64,000 nt of DNA from Chlorophyllum brunneum (lineage: Eukaryota > Basidiomycota > Agaricomycetes > Agaricales > Agaricaceae): NCBI GenBank assembly GCA_963576785.1, contig OY756150.1, forward strand, positions 2,074,050-2,138,049, written 5' to 3'. Below the pieces are notes generated by a model. It ran no database searches. It was not told the origin of the DNA and saw only the letters and a program-made list of their open reading frames with translations. Below, piece by piece: positions 31,968 to 43,271 of the stretch. Both the position numbers and the translations under genes were made by a program. Numbering within the stretch: the first letter of the stretch is position 1; each line of letters starts with the position of its first letter.

Positions 31968-32688
31968 GATAATATAGAACGTAGATGTTGTGTGCAAAGT
32001 ATTATTTCGATGAGGGCTGCTCCTCTGGAAGGACTACTTATGAGGTTGGTCAGTCACCCTTTCCCTGTTGGCTGACCGTTGGCCTTCGGGCTGTTTTCGA
32101 CCGATCCATGTTTTTGAGTCGAAGTTCTTTCGCGTTTGGGTGTGGAAGTGTTTTGGTGAAGGTGGTATGGCTGACCGTGGAGGAACAAACGAGGAAGGAA
32201 CACGAGTGATCCGTTCTAAAAATACACTCCTCGATCATCCGAGCTTTCACACACACTGAGCAGGTACTCCTTCCAGTCTGTTGCCATTCTGATGAGCGTC
32301 GGTACCGCTCTCAATACGACACAGCAGTTTTGTAAAGAACGTGCCTGGTTCAACGCTCGGATCTCAGAACTGGCACGAACATACTATTCGGTGGATTATC
32401 ATTGAGCCTTACCGAGTCGAAATTAAAGGCATTTCGCGCGGCTGACTGTCTAGAATCTCGTTCTATACTCTGCACCGCTCCCCATCTACCGCTAGCTGGG
32501 CCCACTACGTCGGACTACAGCACGATGTCAGCCATCGTTACCCGAACCTATAACGCAGGCGTCGGACATGTTCATAATCCCTCCTCTCTCATATGTCCTC
32601 TCTCCTTCCCCTCCTCAAGTCGTACCTAACATCCTTTTGCGCCATCTTCTCTCACATTCTGTTCGTTTTCCAAGGTCTTCGGACAACA

Positions 32689-33936
32689 ATGCCCACCCCA
32701 GATATGCCCATCGTGATTGATCTCGAAATTGGGGTCGAGACTATAGTTGATGTTATCTCAGGTTTGGTCGATCCATTGATCACTGTGTTTTGGCTCACTT
32801 GGGGCACGTTACAGTCGCTCCTGCTCATTGTTTTGCCTCTACTTGTGAACAGTGGGTGGGAGCGGATGGTTCTGACCAACCGCTCAACACGCCTGAATTA
32901 CCTCAGTCACCGGAACCCCCTTCGTCTACCGAAGACGGCTCTTCACGAGAATACCTTTCCGATTCCTCTAATACCTCTGTCGGCCATGTATCAACGGATC
33001 ACGCCGCTGATGTTGTAGGAGCCACCGAACACGACCCTGTGGAGATTTGTAAAGAAGCAATCCTTCAGACAATACTTTCGGCCTTTAGAGAGGCGGAAGA
33101 ACCGTTTGTAGAGGCATATGAAGAAGGAGATGCCAGTTCCAAGTGGGAGCGGGAGAAACTACTTTGCCGTGTTTGGGAAGAGCTTGATCGTAGGAGAAAC
33201 AGGCAAAATAGGACGGCGCAGCGTGTTCTATCCTCATCCAACATTGTTGATAAGGCGGACGAAGTAATCCACCCCAGTAAGTTCTCACCACCTCGAGACC
33301 GATCCTCGACTAGTATCAGCTCAACTCCTGGCAGCCGGCTTTGATACAAAAACCACCGAGGCCGTTGATGATCAGATTAGCGTGTCCGACTACTTAGAAC
33401 ATGAGGATTGTTTCCAGGCCCCGCCGGTCATCAGTCAGTATCTTAGGTGCTGACCCACCGTGATTTGATACTCACCCCGCCTACAACCAGTTGTTGAGAG
33501 CCCCAGCCTCCGAAATGGTGAAATTTCATCGTCGCCCCCACCAATCTATAACCCCATGTTCTTGTCCCCGGAAATACCTTTCCAACAGTTCTTGGGGACG
33601 ATACAAGATTATTGGGACGAAATTCCGCTGTCGGCTGTCCCCATTATTTCCCCAAATCAACACAATGGTCCCTGGCGTACACAGTTAGCTTCCGATGAAA
33701 ACGGGACCGATTGGAAGACCGTCTTTGGCGTGGTCAACACGTTTCGTGCAGGTGTCTCCTATTGCAAAAGTCAAGAATCTTACTGCCTCTACGCGACGTC
33801 CGCTAGTCATAAAGGTCGAGTATCGTCAAGCGAGCTTGTACGCATTCTCAATGCTTTCACGAACTCGAGCGACGGTTTTGAAGATGACGCCCGCTATTCG
33901 TCCTCCTCCCGAGATTATCTTGATTATGTCATGTGA
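32689..33936 (+). CDS. Unknown soluble protein, multi-exon
   Basis: Exons 32689-32761, 32815-33276, 33335-33433 and 33491-33936 join in frame (359 residues) with introns of 53-58 nt. The middle is Ser/Pro/Glu-rich and followed by a charged helical segment (EAYEEGDASSKWEREKLL, RVWEELDRRRNR). A later part, IPFQQFLGTIQDYWDEIPL, and DWKTVFGVVNTF look like folded protein. I do not recognise a family. The end is the least certain part: a second frame over the last 150 bases is also open, so an additional intron is possible, and more exons may lie at 34.0-34.3 kb. Confidence 0.5.
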
Positions 33937-33939
33937 ACT

Positions 33940-34700
33940 GGTCAGATTTTATTGTGCCCAGCTTTATTCTTTGCTTCCGTGTCACCACTTCCCTTATATG
34001 TTTCGATTTCCCTCTGGCCTTCCTGGTTGTATTACGACTTTTACGGATTGTAGCATTCTGTGTTCTATTCAGGACGACGAAACAAACCATTGTCCGAGTT
34101 CCCGGAATTTGTCATGATCCTGACTACCAGGAAAGTACCTATTCTTGGCCTCACTAAAACTGTACGAGCAACAAGGTGAGGTGGTCTGTAAGGAACACGT
34201 CGTATTTCGTTCTCGCGGACTCGATCAAACTTTCAAGCCCATCCGCGATTCGGCATCCGACTGCCTGGGAGGGAACTACTATATGTCATCAGTTGACCCA
34301 TGACAGCTTGTTTCAAAGTGAGAATGTTCACATCAAAATGACGTGAGTGGACATCCATTTCGAATTTGACCACTCTGGAATCTTCCTTCTTGTTCTACTG
34401 CCTCTTCTACCCCGGAGTCATTCATCTTTCCAGTCAATTGGGTTGTGGAGTTCATTTTCGTGCGGATACTCTTGGGAACCCATTCCGTCGCCTGAAACAA
34501 TACAACTCACTCCCTGTTGTTCGTTACCAAGTCGTCCATGATATCAAGATGCGGTACCACATGGATACAGAACACAGTGGGTTTGAAGCAACCATCATCA
34601 TGCAAGCACATATCTGCCAAACCCCTCACATTAACGGGATATAAGGTCCACAGGATGGAACCATGGAAAAGCTTAGATGGGTCGCTTGATGCACCCCTTG
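33940..34700 (+). other. Interval with possible further exons
   Basis: Two stretches look coding: LYEQQGEVVCKEHVVF at about 34.15 kb and VVRYQVVHDIKMRYHMDTEH at about 34.52 kb. They could be 3' exons of the preceding gene, 5' exons of the following one, or a separate gene. No clean splice chain was found. Confidence 0.3.
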
Positions 34701-34707
34701 CTTGCCT

Positions 34708-36136
34708 ATGTCTGCCAACTTACCTCCACTCGTTTCTCTTCACAATTCTGGAATCCCAACTTCTAAACCCCCAATTGTCATTGTCAGACCAAACGATAAA
34801 AACATCCAATATTCCGTTCCACTGAACCAAACGGGAGAGCTTCCATTCAATAAGCAGGACACGGAAGAGCTGGCGGATAGGCAGTTGTTCACCATTCAAG
34901 AAAGCACAAATATAGTATACACTTTCAACGGTGCGTCTGTTTTAATTTTGCTGACATATACCCTCATACTTACGCTCATGTAGGCACCGGAGTTGCCGTT
35001 GTTGGGGTGACCCATGACTCATTCCCGCCAGTACCGTCTGATTTTACGCCAAGCTGGAAGTGTTTGGTGGACGACCGACCCATCGATCAGCCGAATACGC
35101 CTTTGTATTTCCCTTCGTCCTCTGACCAACCCGACATCCCAGATGATGGCAAGAAACGGATGTGCCAAGTGAAGAACCTCTCCTCCGATAAAGAACACAA
35201 ACTCGAGATTAGACTCGGAATTTCCAAGCTCCCCGCTTTCTTTCATAGCATTCGGTACCGGCCTCTGCAAAGCAACAACTCTTTGAATTTGAACAATAGT
35301 TTTCTGAGGATTGATTCTGGGGATCAATCCAGGATACATTACGACCAGCACAGCTGGGAGGTCAGCAAGTATGGCACTCTGCAACCTACTAAGCCTAACC
35401 GGGGTGGCTACCTAAACATCACATTTGAAGGTAGGTTTCATACTGGACTTTAATTATCGTCCACCTGAGCGTTTATCTAGGTGACAGTCTGCAGTGGTTC
35501 GGGTACCTTGGCGGTCACCACAACAACGTCCACTTGGAAGGGGGACAGTTAGACGACCAGCCAATTATGCTGGACGTTACGAATCACCACCATAAACCAT
35601 TATTCACTGTCAAGGTACTTGACAATAACACACGCTCCTCCCACACCCTTGCTGTTCCAGCGCGTCAGTATGACGTGGAGCTTGACCATGCCCTGGTAAC
35701 GATCGGCCATCCACCGACGCTCGCGCTAGCGAGTGGGAACAATGTGATTTCACCTCAACAAAGCATGCTACCTACTAGTGGGTCAAAGACGCCGGTGGGC
35801 CCGATCGCCGGAGGGGTCGCTGGGTTTCTGCTCTTGGTCCTGGTGATACTCCTTAGTATCTGGTACACTCGAAGACGACGTCAACGCAATACTTGGAAGG
35901 ATTCGGCTTACCCCTCTCTAATCACCCATCCCGCTTCCAGAGTATCTTCTCGTTCTTCGTTCAGTCGCGAAGTTGTCACGGGTGATATCGAATATAATCC
36001 GGAGGCACAGAAAAAGTTGGATAACGTTCTCATTGCCAGGCTCACGGAGCCTCCTCCAGCAGTCGTTCTTCATGCCGACAGTGGGGTCCGGTTTATCCGG
36101 GCGTCTCAGGTTCCTCCCCATTATACGCATATTTAG
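34708..36136 (+). CDS. Type I single-pass membrane protein with a large outer domain
   Basis: Exons 34708-34930, 34984-35430 and 35481-36136 join in frame (441 residues). The outer part is beta-rich; the TYTFNGTGVAV-like junction (VYTFN then GTGVAVVGVTHD) is typical of basidiomycete proteins with a jelly-roll-like extracellular module. A membrane segment follows near residue 340 (GPIAGGVAGFLLLVLVILLS) and then the stop-transfer RRRRQR and a Ser-rich cytosolic tail ending VPPHYTHI, a pattern shared by many Agaricomycete surface proteins of unknown function. No signal peptide is visible at this ATG, so one more 5' exon probably exists upstream. Confidence 0.7.
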
Positions 36137-36895
36137 CCATCTTGTCATAGGTACTTTAATCGTTCTTGGTATATGTTACATTCATATCTGTACTGGACAA
36201 TGAGAAACTGTGCGACTAGCCTCTTCCGGCCGGGATGACCACTAGGGGCCCAAAGGCGCCTGTCGAAACAGACAGGATGAGCTATGTCATGGCAACAACA
36301 ACGAATCTAATCTCTTTTCAAAAAGGAAGTAGTTAGACTGGTCGTAGACTTTCCCGTCAACGAACCTTTACATAAAGATTCGGCACAGTTGTATAATAGG
36401 ACCAGGAGCCAATTAGAATAAGGCTCATCAACGGGTATTATCATCTTTTCCTCCACTGGACGAGTGCGATCGATAGAGCTAGTCCGATTAGTATTTTACG
36501 AGGCAAGGCTCGAGTATTTGTTGAACAAGCGTGACAATTGTCATCACAATACAAACATCGCCCAGGACGGAGCACGACCGGCAATCAGCCCCTGCAGGGT
36601 CCGACACAGATGGCAAGGGGGTGTAAAGGAATGGAATCCAATGGATCACATATTTCTCCTTCCGTCGTTTTACTCGCTTTTCTTTCACCACAAGGGTATG
36701 ACCTGTGCTAAAAAGCGTATCAGTCTACACGATCTCGTAGACAGCCTGTCGGCGAAGCGATCATTTGGGACTGCTGTCTTTTGGCATGTCGTAACTTCCC
36801 TTTTAACTAATCCGGTCAGACCTCAGTGCGGCTATATATGACTTCCCTTCAGTTCGAAGTTTGCCGTGTGCCTCCTTTGTTCCCGGCTAAATCCC
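36137..36895. other. Intergenic, presumed promoter of the MFS gene
   Basis: No supported gene. An open frame at 36464-36841 has no protein-like features. The transcription signals of the carrier gene at 36896 are expected at the right end. Confidence 0.45.
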
Positions 36896-38925
36896 ATGGC
36901 GCCCAATCACAGTCCATTGGTTACTGCTCCTGCGCCTCAAAACTCGACTGCGAACGACGAAACCTATGAAATTGATCAAGAAACACCACCGCCTTCAAAA
37001 GAGAAAGTTGTAGATAACAACGACAGTGCGAGGAGTGTCTGGCTCATTGTCATTGCAACGTATGTATCACTATGGCTTACCCTCGACCACAGCTACTTAA
37101 TTATTTCCTACAGATGGCTAGTGCAATTTTGTACCTATGGGTTTGTCCTTCCCTCCAAAGCGCCCGGGGTTCATTCGCTGAATTAAAAGGCCCTTTCATT
37201 AGCTATGTTTCAGCGTTCGGTGTCTATCAAGACTACTATACCCGGGATTTCTTGAGCGAAAACAAACCATCCGAGATTAGGTGAGCCTACTTTCCGAGCG
37301 GTAAAGTTTTCGTTAAGTTGTAATTTTCAGTTGGATAGGCAGTGTCCAATTGTTTTTGCAGTATGCGCTCGGAATCGTCGTTGGCAGAATATATGACATT
37401 GGATGGTTGTAAGTGATGGGGTCATTTACACGGCGTTTTAGCGGTCGAACTGACGTGTATCGCGGTAGTCACCATCTGATTGGCATTGGCACCATCCTGC
37501 AGACCGTATCGCTGTTCATGCTTTCCCTAACCCGCCGGCATCACTACCCTGAGGTCAGTCCATCCGCGCTCTAATTAATTCCATGCATCAAAATGAAACA
37601 ATAACCTTTATAGGTTTTCCTTGCGCAGGGTGTTGGAATGGGTTTAGGACAAGCTATGCTATTTTTGCCTTCAATTAGCATAGTTTCCCACCATTTTAAA
37701 AAACGTCGAGCAATGGCGACAGGTGTCGCGGTTTCGGTGTGTTCCAGGAACCTCGGTCCTAGAGTTGTCCCTTTCATATTAACATTTCCAGGGCGCATCT
37801 GTGGGAGGAATCATATGGCCAATTTCATTGAATCAAGTCAGCCAAAGATTGGGCTTCCCAAACGCCATTCGGATAACAGCAGCTATTATTGGAATCTTCC
37901 TCCTTATAGCAAACACTCTTTACTCCGTTGCCTGCTCGCGCCCGAGTACCTCCCCCCAAGTAGCCAATTCAAGTAGACCTAACTTCCGTGCAATACTCTC
38001 GGATTGGGCGTATTTAGTGTCAATTGCCTCGTGAGTACGAGTTTCTAAGATGTGTTTTCTTAGTTAACATCCGCACAGAGCATTCTGTATTAATTTGGGC
38101 TTATTCTTTCCTTGTAATTTCCACGCCGTTCTCGGACAGACTTCGGTACTGACGTTTATGCCCAGACTTCTATCTGCAATCATATGCCCTTTCCAAAGGG
38201 ATCGATACATCATTGGCCTTTTATCTTGTACGTTTTCTATCCCTTTATTAAACCATTGCCCTCATGGTGTTTCGCAGCTTGCTATTTTGAACGCGGGCAG
38301 TGTCTTCGGGCGTGTCCTCCCGAACTTTCTTGCGGATAAATTTGGCACTTACAATATGCTGCTGCCATCTCTCTATATCTCCTCGGCGCTTGTGTTCGCG
38401 ATCTTCGGCATTAAAGATTTCGCAGGCTTGACAGTCTTTGCACTTCTATATGGATTTTGGTCTGGGTCATGTACGTCATTTCCCATGTCAAGGTTTTTGG
38501 ACCTCAAGTTGATGCTCCGCCGTACTGTCAAGACGTCTCCCTTATTCCTTCTTTACTCGTTCAGCTGAGCTCACATTCAGGGGAACTAGGGTATGTCTAA
38601 CGTCATATCCAGAAGGATAGTTCACCTGATTCGTGTCGCTTCTTTAGAGTCCGGATGGGAATAGCGTTTTCAATCGTGGGCATTTCGCTATTGGCGGGAA
38701 CTCCAATAGAAGGCGCACTTCTACGAAAACGAGTGGACGGATTCGAGTGGAGTGGTTCAATCATCTTTTGTGGCGTACGCACTCCAACTTAGTTCATATT
38801 CTATTTTGTGCTCATCGCATAATCGCCGTCAGGTTCTTATCGCTTGTGGTTCAATCGCCATGACCATCTCGCGATATTTGTACATTCGGAGTCGTCAAAT
38901 ATCCAGACATAAACGATGCGTATAG
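36896..38925 (+). CDS. MFS transporter, monocarboxylate-transporter (MCT/Mch) type
   Basis: Thirteen short exons join without a stop: 36896-37059, 37114-37140, 37203-37280, 37331-37408, 37469-37553, 37614-37736, 37792-38030, 38079-38113, 38166-38227, 38278-38470, 38533-38590, 38648-38774, 38833-38925 (453 residues). A polar N-terminal tail of about 50 residues precedes twelve helices. Family landmarks: FGVYQDYYT after helix 1, GRIYDIGW, GVGMGLGQAMLFLPS, FKKRRAMATGVAVSG, FFPYFYLQSYA, LAILNAGSVFGR and the RLADRFG-like LADKFG. Such fungal proteins sit in the plasma or vacuolar membrane and carry monocarboxylates, riboflavin or unknown organic acids; the substrate is not predictable. Motifs and length are normal, so the gene looks functional. 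Confidence 0.9.
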
Positions 38926-39070
38926 GGCGATATCAACAGGAGGAAGGTAAATAGCTGAGGAAGAATACATGAAATACGTCTGAATGTTGGTTATTATCAT
39001 CAACCTGAGACACGATGCCTTCCGGAAAACTCGATGGCGTCGAGTGTAAAGGTTAACTAAACTACTAAGT

Positions 39071-42000
39071 TTACTGCGCAGGGCCCGCGGCGGAAATCAG
39101 AGCTTGAACCTGGTTGCCGTATGTCTTCTGCAAGGCGGCAAGCTGGTCTTGGAAGAACTGTTGAGGATTAGAGACGTATCCTACTGGATCCACCTCTTGT
39201 GTTTCTGATGCCGCTAGTCGGGAGTATGCAGCTTGGTAGCCGGCAGTTTGTTCTTCGTAGTCAATTTCCGTTATGCCGGCATGCGGGTCTTCATTCGATT
39301 TCTTTGATAGGTGCTGGGGTTCGCTGAACAGTTTGACGAGGGCTTGGTAAGCTTGAGGCCTGGATCAACGAATTAGAAGCACGGAGACGCGTCAATGAGT
39401 AGAATCTCAGTACCAGGCGCGGATGAAGGGCTCTTGCATCATGTATTTACTTTGGCACAGCAACCGAACCAATCCGACAACAGCGAGCTTTCTATCCTTG
39501 TGTGGGACCTTGGGCGCTTGAGGAACAATAAAATTGATCAGGATTTGTGACCATAGTCTATTTCCGGCGACAATTAGCGACTGCGAAAGCATTATAGAGA
39601 ATTTGCGTACTGGGGTTGAATACTCTCAATCACGGCAATCACATAGTCAGGTCCGAGTCCCTCGACGTTGAGAGCCATGGTGTACAGCATAAAGCGCGCG
39701 AAGAGATACTCGTATTGAGTCGACTTGCTCGTTTGCATCCGAGTAAGTAGTGTCATAATAACGGGTTTCATGTATTGCTGGAGGTCGTTACTGGATGAGT
39801 GCATTAGTTGAAGTTCTTAGGTAAGTAGAATAGAGCGTTTACGGTTTGAGATTTAAAACGACCGAATTCAGGAGCTCGAAACCCCAAGCATCGTTGACTT
39901 TGGAAGGTATCAAACGTTGTTGAACGACCGCAAGGACGGATGCGACTTGTCCAGCTGCGAGCATCTGAGGGCTATCCCTTGCGAGAAAAGCTTTCAATAG
40001 CTTGACGAGTCCAGGAATACTACCCTTTTGCTGCCAAACGGCGGGCATCAGGAGGAATTGGAGTAAGTTACGATATTCAGCCGGAACATCATTTGAGTGT
40101 AATTCTAGCATTTGAGCCAGAATCTGGAATGAATACGGGATGTATTCTGTTTCATTTGAGCCAAAAGTCTTTGCGACAGTGAGAGAAGTATGAAGCTCAC
40201 GATCAATGTCCTGCTGAAGGATAATTGTGAAAGGGCCAAATAGAGCTTGCTCAAAGATGGGTAGCGTATTGGGTGACCCGGCTACAACAAACCTATGAGA
40301 CGGGATCAGAGGGACGCATGGTCTGAAGTTGAATAACCCGTACCTCATGAGCCCGGAGATACTCTCGAAGATATACTGATCGAAATTCGGATTGCTTGGG
40401 TTCTTGGAAATGACGCCGAGGATGCCAACGAGACGACTGAGCGTCTGTTGGTATATCGGAATCAGTGTCTGACGGGCTGTCAGGATAACTCGCATGACGC
40501 CTGTGTCGCGGTTCAACTTCAGGTTGCGTTATACTAGATTTTAAGGACTCACAGCGCATAAGATGGTCGTTTTCGGCAACTTTTTCCGGTGTTGCGCCAG
40601 TCTCTACTTTTTTCAGAAGGGCATCCACAAGATTCGCTGCGTGATCATGGATATCGGCTTGTGCAAAGCTGATGGCGGGAATGAGTTCCGGTAAAGTCGT
40701 GTGTTGCGGGTACTTACATGAGTTGGTTGTTTTGCTTGATAAGAAGAATGCGGTCAATGGCAATAGCGGCATATGTGTAGGTAACGTAGTTGGCAGAGGC
40801 CAGATGTTGTGCGAGGAGAGGGAGAACTACGAGAAGTTGTGGTTTCGTTAACTGCAAAGGCGGGTTGAGCAGGACATTTGCGGGAGAAGGCGTTGTATGG
40901 ACTGACTTGGTTACGGAATGTATAGAGGAAACGAATGGCGTCCACCTGCAGAATGGGATGTACTGACTTATCTAGCGCCTGGAGATCTTGGGAGACATGG
41001 TCGGAGAAGAATTGGACAACGTCCACGAGAGCGTTAACCGAAGTGACGCCATGCTATGGGAGTGGTGATGTTAGCGCCTGTAATTTTTTCGACAGGTAAA
41101 ATGTACTTTTGTTGTCGACCCTTTGGTAGCAATGGCGGTCATCATGAATACTGCCCTATCCTTTGATTTCCAGTTCCCTGCCGGGTTAGCTCGATAGGCT
41201 TCCAGATCGGCTGTGATGAATGAACCGGCGATCTCTGTTGTCTCAGCTTCATACCCACCGCCAACGAGAGATCGAAGTACGTCTGCTGCAGCCAATCGTC
41301 GGCTTCCACTGTCGAGTCCGGTGGAAGAAAGGGCAAGGTCCATTCTGATATATTCCAGAGGATCGTCTTCGAACTGCTCGACTTCGTGTTCGCGCAAAGC
41401 TATGTTGGGAACAACAACGCCCTCCACCAGAGATTTTATGATATCGCGAGAGGAAAAAAGGGGTTTGTAATAGCCCGAATGGATAGCTGTGGAAATGAAC
41501 CTAAGGGATTGTGAAACGAGCTGATGATACGAGTGAGTTCAAAAATGGAGGGGTGGTATAGAGCGACTTTACATGATCATCAGAAATGTTGGGCAACTTA
41601 TTTGCTCCAACGAGATTCCAAACTCCTTCAACGAACGATTTCACAGCTGGTGATTTTTGCAGTTGATCGGGGTAGAGTTTAATGAATAGCTTACACGATA
41701 TCAGTGATGGTAATGACCATGTGAGGTAGAGATGCTCACCTCGGCGATCTCTAGTATTCCTGTCTTGATTTGGGCAGGAAGCGAGGGAGCAACATCGTCC
41801 GGCTGGTGAAACAATAGTAATAAGTAAGCGATCAGACAAAATTTCAAACCAACATACGTCTGACTTGAGCTCAACTGGATCCCAGGCTAGGAACTGAAAG
41901 AACCATCCTCTGCCTTCTCCGAAGAATTCGTTGTAGTTGTCTTCGATCGTCGGTGGGAGGTCTTGACATGTCAAGTCGTAAAATATGTCAATGAGGAAAA

Positions 42001-42715
42001 CCATGGCTTGGGCAATCTGGGGAATGTTCGGGGTTGGGGGTAACGTGAGAAGAAGTCGAGAAGTTTGACGAAAGAGTTCGAGAAATGGGTTCATGAATTT
42101 GGAGAGGACGAAGTTGATAACGGTGAATAATGGGTCGGATCGCACTTGAGCTCGCCACGGACGGAATATAGAGTGAGCGGTTTCCAAGACGCCAATGTTA
42201 ATATTATAATCGGTAGAAGATAACGATGCGACCAGTTGCTAGAAGCTTGGGTTAACCGGTGATGTTCTGTGTGAGAGAGAACGGGACTGACATCGAGGAG
42301 ATCGGGCCATTTTTTGGGAAAGTCAAGTTCAGCTATGAGAGAGACTGCTTCGGCTATTTGAGTGCGTATTGTTTTATCTGTTGGATTGGACAAAGCAAGC
42401 ATAGCGGGGACTAGTTGACTTCTTAATCCTGCCTTGTCCTGTTCCGGAAGGGGATTCACATCCTACGTGGGTTGAATATAAGATGTGCATGTACATAGAA
42501 ATAAAACACACTTCTTCCCATCTTGACTTTGCAATATTCTTGAGGTAGATACTGGCAGCCAGCCTCGGGGAACGTTCCTGCGATCCATTCAGAACAAGCT
42601 GGAGCAGAGCTCCGAGAAAGCCGGGCTGTTGCGAGATTGAGCTCAGCTCTTGTTCCGCCTTTTTTCTTGTTTCTGGTCTGAGGGACGCGACAAGGAGATT
42701 TGGGAGATCTGCCAT
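39071..42715 (-). CDS. CSE1: Exportin-2 / Cse1 (importin-alpha re-exporter)
   Basis: This karyopherin returns importin-alpha to the cytoplasm with Ran-GTP, so it is essential for classical nuclear import. The start MADLPNLLVASL and the importin-beta N-terminal segment (AASIYLKNIAKSRWEE) are clear. Cse1 landmarks follow in order over many short introns: ELDFPKKWPDLLD, GVLETAHSIFRPWR, FVLSKFMNPFLELF, IEDNYNEFFGEGRGWFFQFL, EQFEDDPLEYIRMDLA, RRLAAADVLRSLV, VVQFFSDHVSQDLQ, YAAIAIDRILLIK, FESISGLMR, EYIPYSFQILAQMLELH, and the end AYQALVKLFSEPQ followed by QVQALISAAGPAQ. Expected length (about 960-980 residues) fits. Exon joins that I checked keep the frame. It is divergent from nothing close by; its 3' end lies about 145 bp from the convergent MFS gene. 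Confidence 0.93.
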
Positions 42716-43021
42716 TCTAGGAGGATGCAAGACGTGGGCGATAAAGGACACGGAAGTCAGACGCGTGCAGATCACGTGATGCACCATTATTATACTCAGA
42801 TCAGATTAGACTAGGTACTAAGCACTAGGGGTATACTAATAGCAATCAGTCGGAGAGCAGAGCGGGAAAAAACGAAGTGAGGCGAGAGATTAAAACCAGA
42901 ATCTCGACGCGATAGAGTACTCATTATCAGAGGACTCATGATATTTATCCAATTAGCGACAGGCAGGACAAGGAGTGGCAGAGTGGGAGGTGACCACTGT
43001 CTTTGCGGGGCGAAGCCTGAT
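42716..43021. other. Short intergenic stretch, 5' of the Cse1 gene
   Basis: Holds the presumed Cse1 promoter and the 3' end of the small Cys-rich gene; nothing else seen. Confidence 0.4.
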
Positions 43022-43271
43022 CTAGAAATCAGGATTTAAGTAGTAGAAATGAGGTTTGACGACGTACCACTGCTTGCAAGTCGCAGTGCAGTTTGGGCAG
43101 GACGGATCGTGTTTAGAACTGTAGCGACACTTATCAGAGCCACAGTCAACCTATCCATGTCGTGAGCATTTATGGAAGGCCACCAGCAAAAGAATCCATT
43201 ACCCTTTGTTCAGAGACTGGCGACTCGTGGCCGCAGGAGTGCTTTGCACAGCTGACGTCGCGGTGGCACAT
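43022..43271 (-). CDS. Small cysteine-rich protein with two Cys/His clusters
   Basis: Two exons, complement of 43203-43271 and 43022-43150, over a 52-nt intron give 65 residues. Exon 1 carries MCHRDVSCAKHSCGHE and exon 2 VDCGSDKCRYSSKHD followed by CPNCTATCKQW, in all ten cysteines and several histidines with regular spacing. The pattern resembles small Cys/His-rich proteins common in basidiomycete genomes and could bind zinc; no function is known. The frame is also open upstream, so an earlier start at 43373 is possible, and an intron may remove the last residues after CKQW. Confidence 0.6.
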
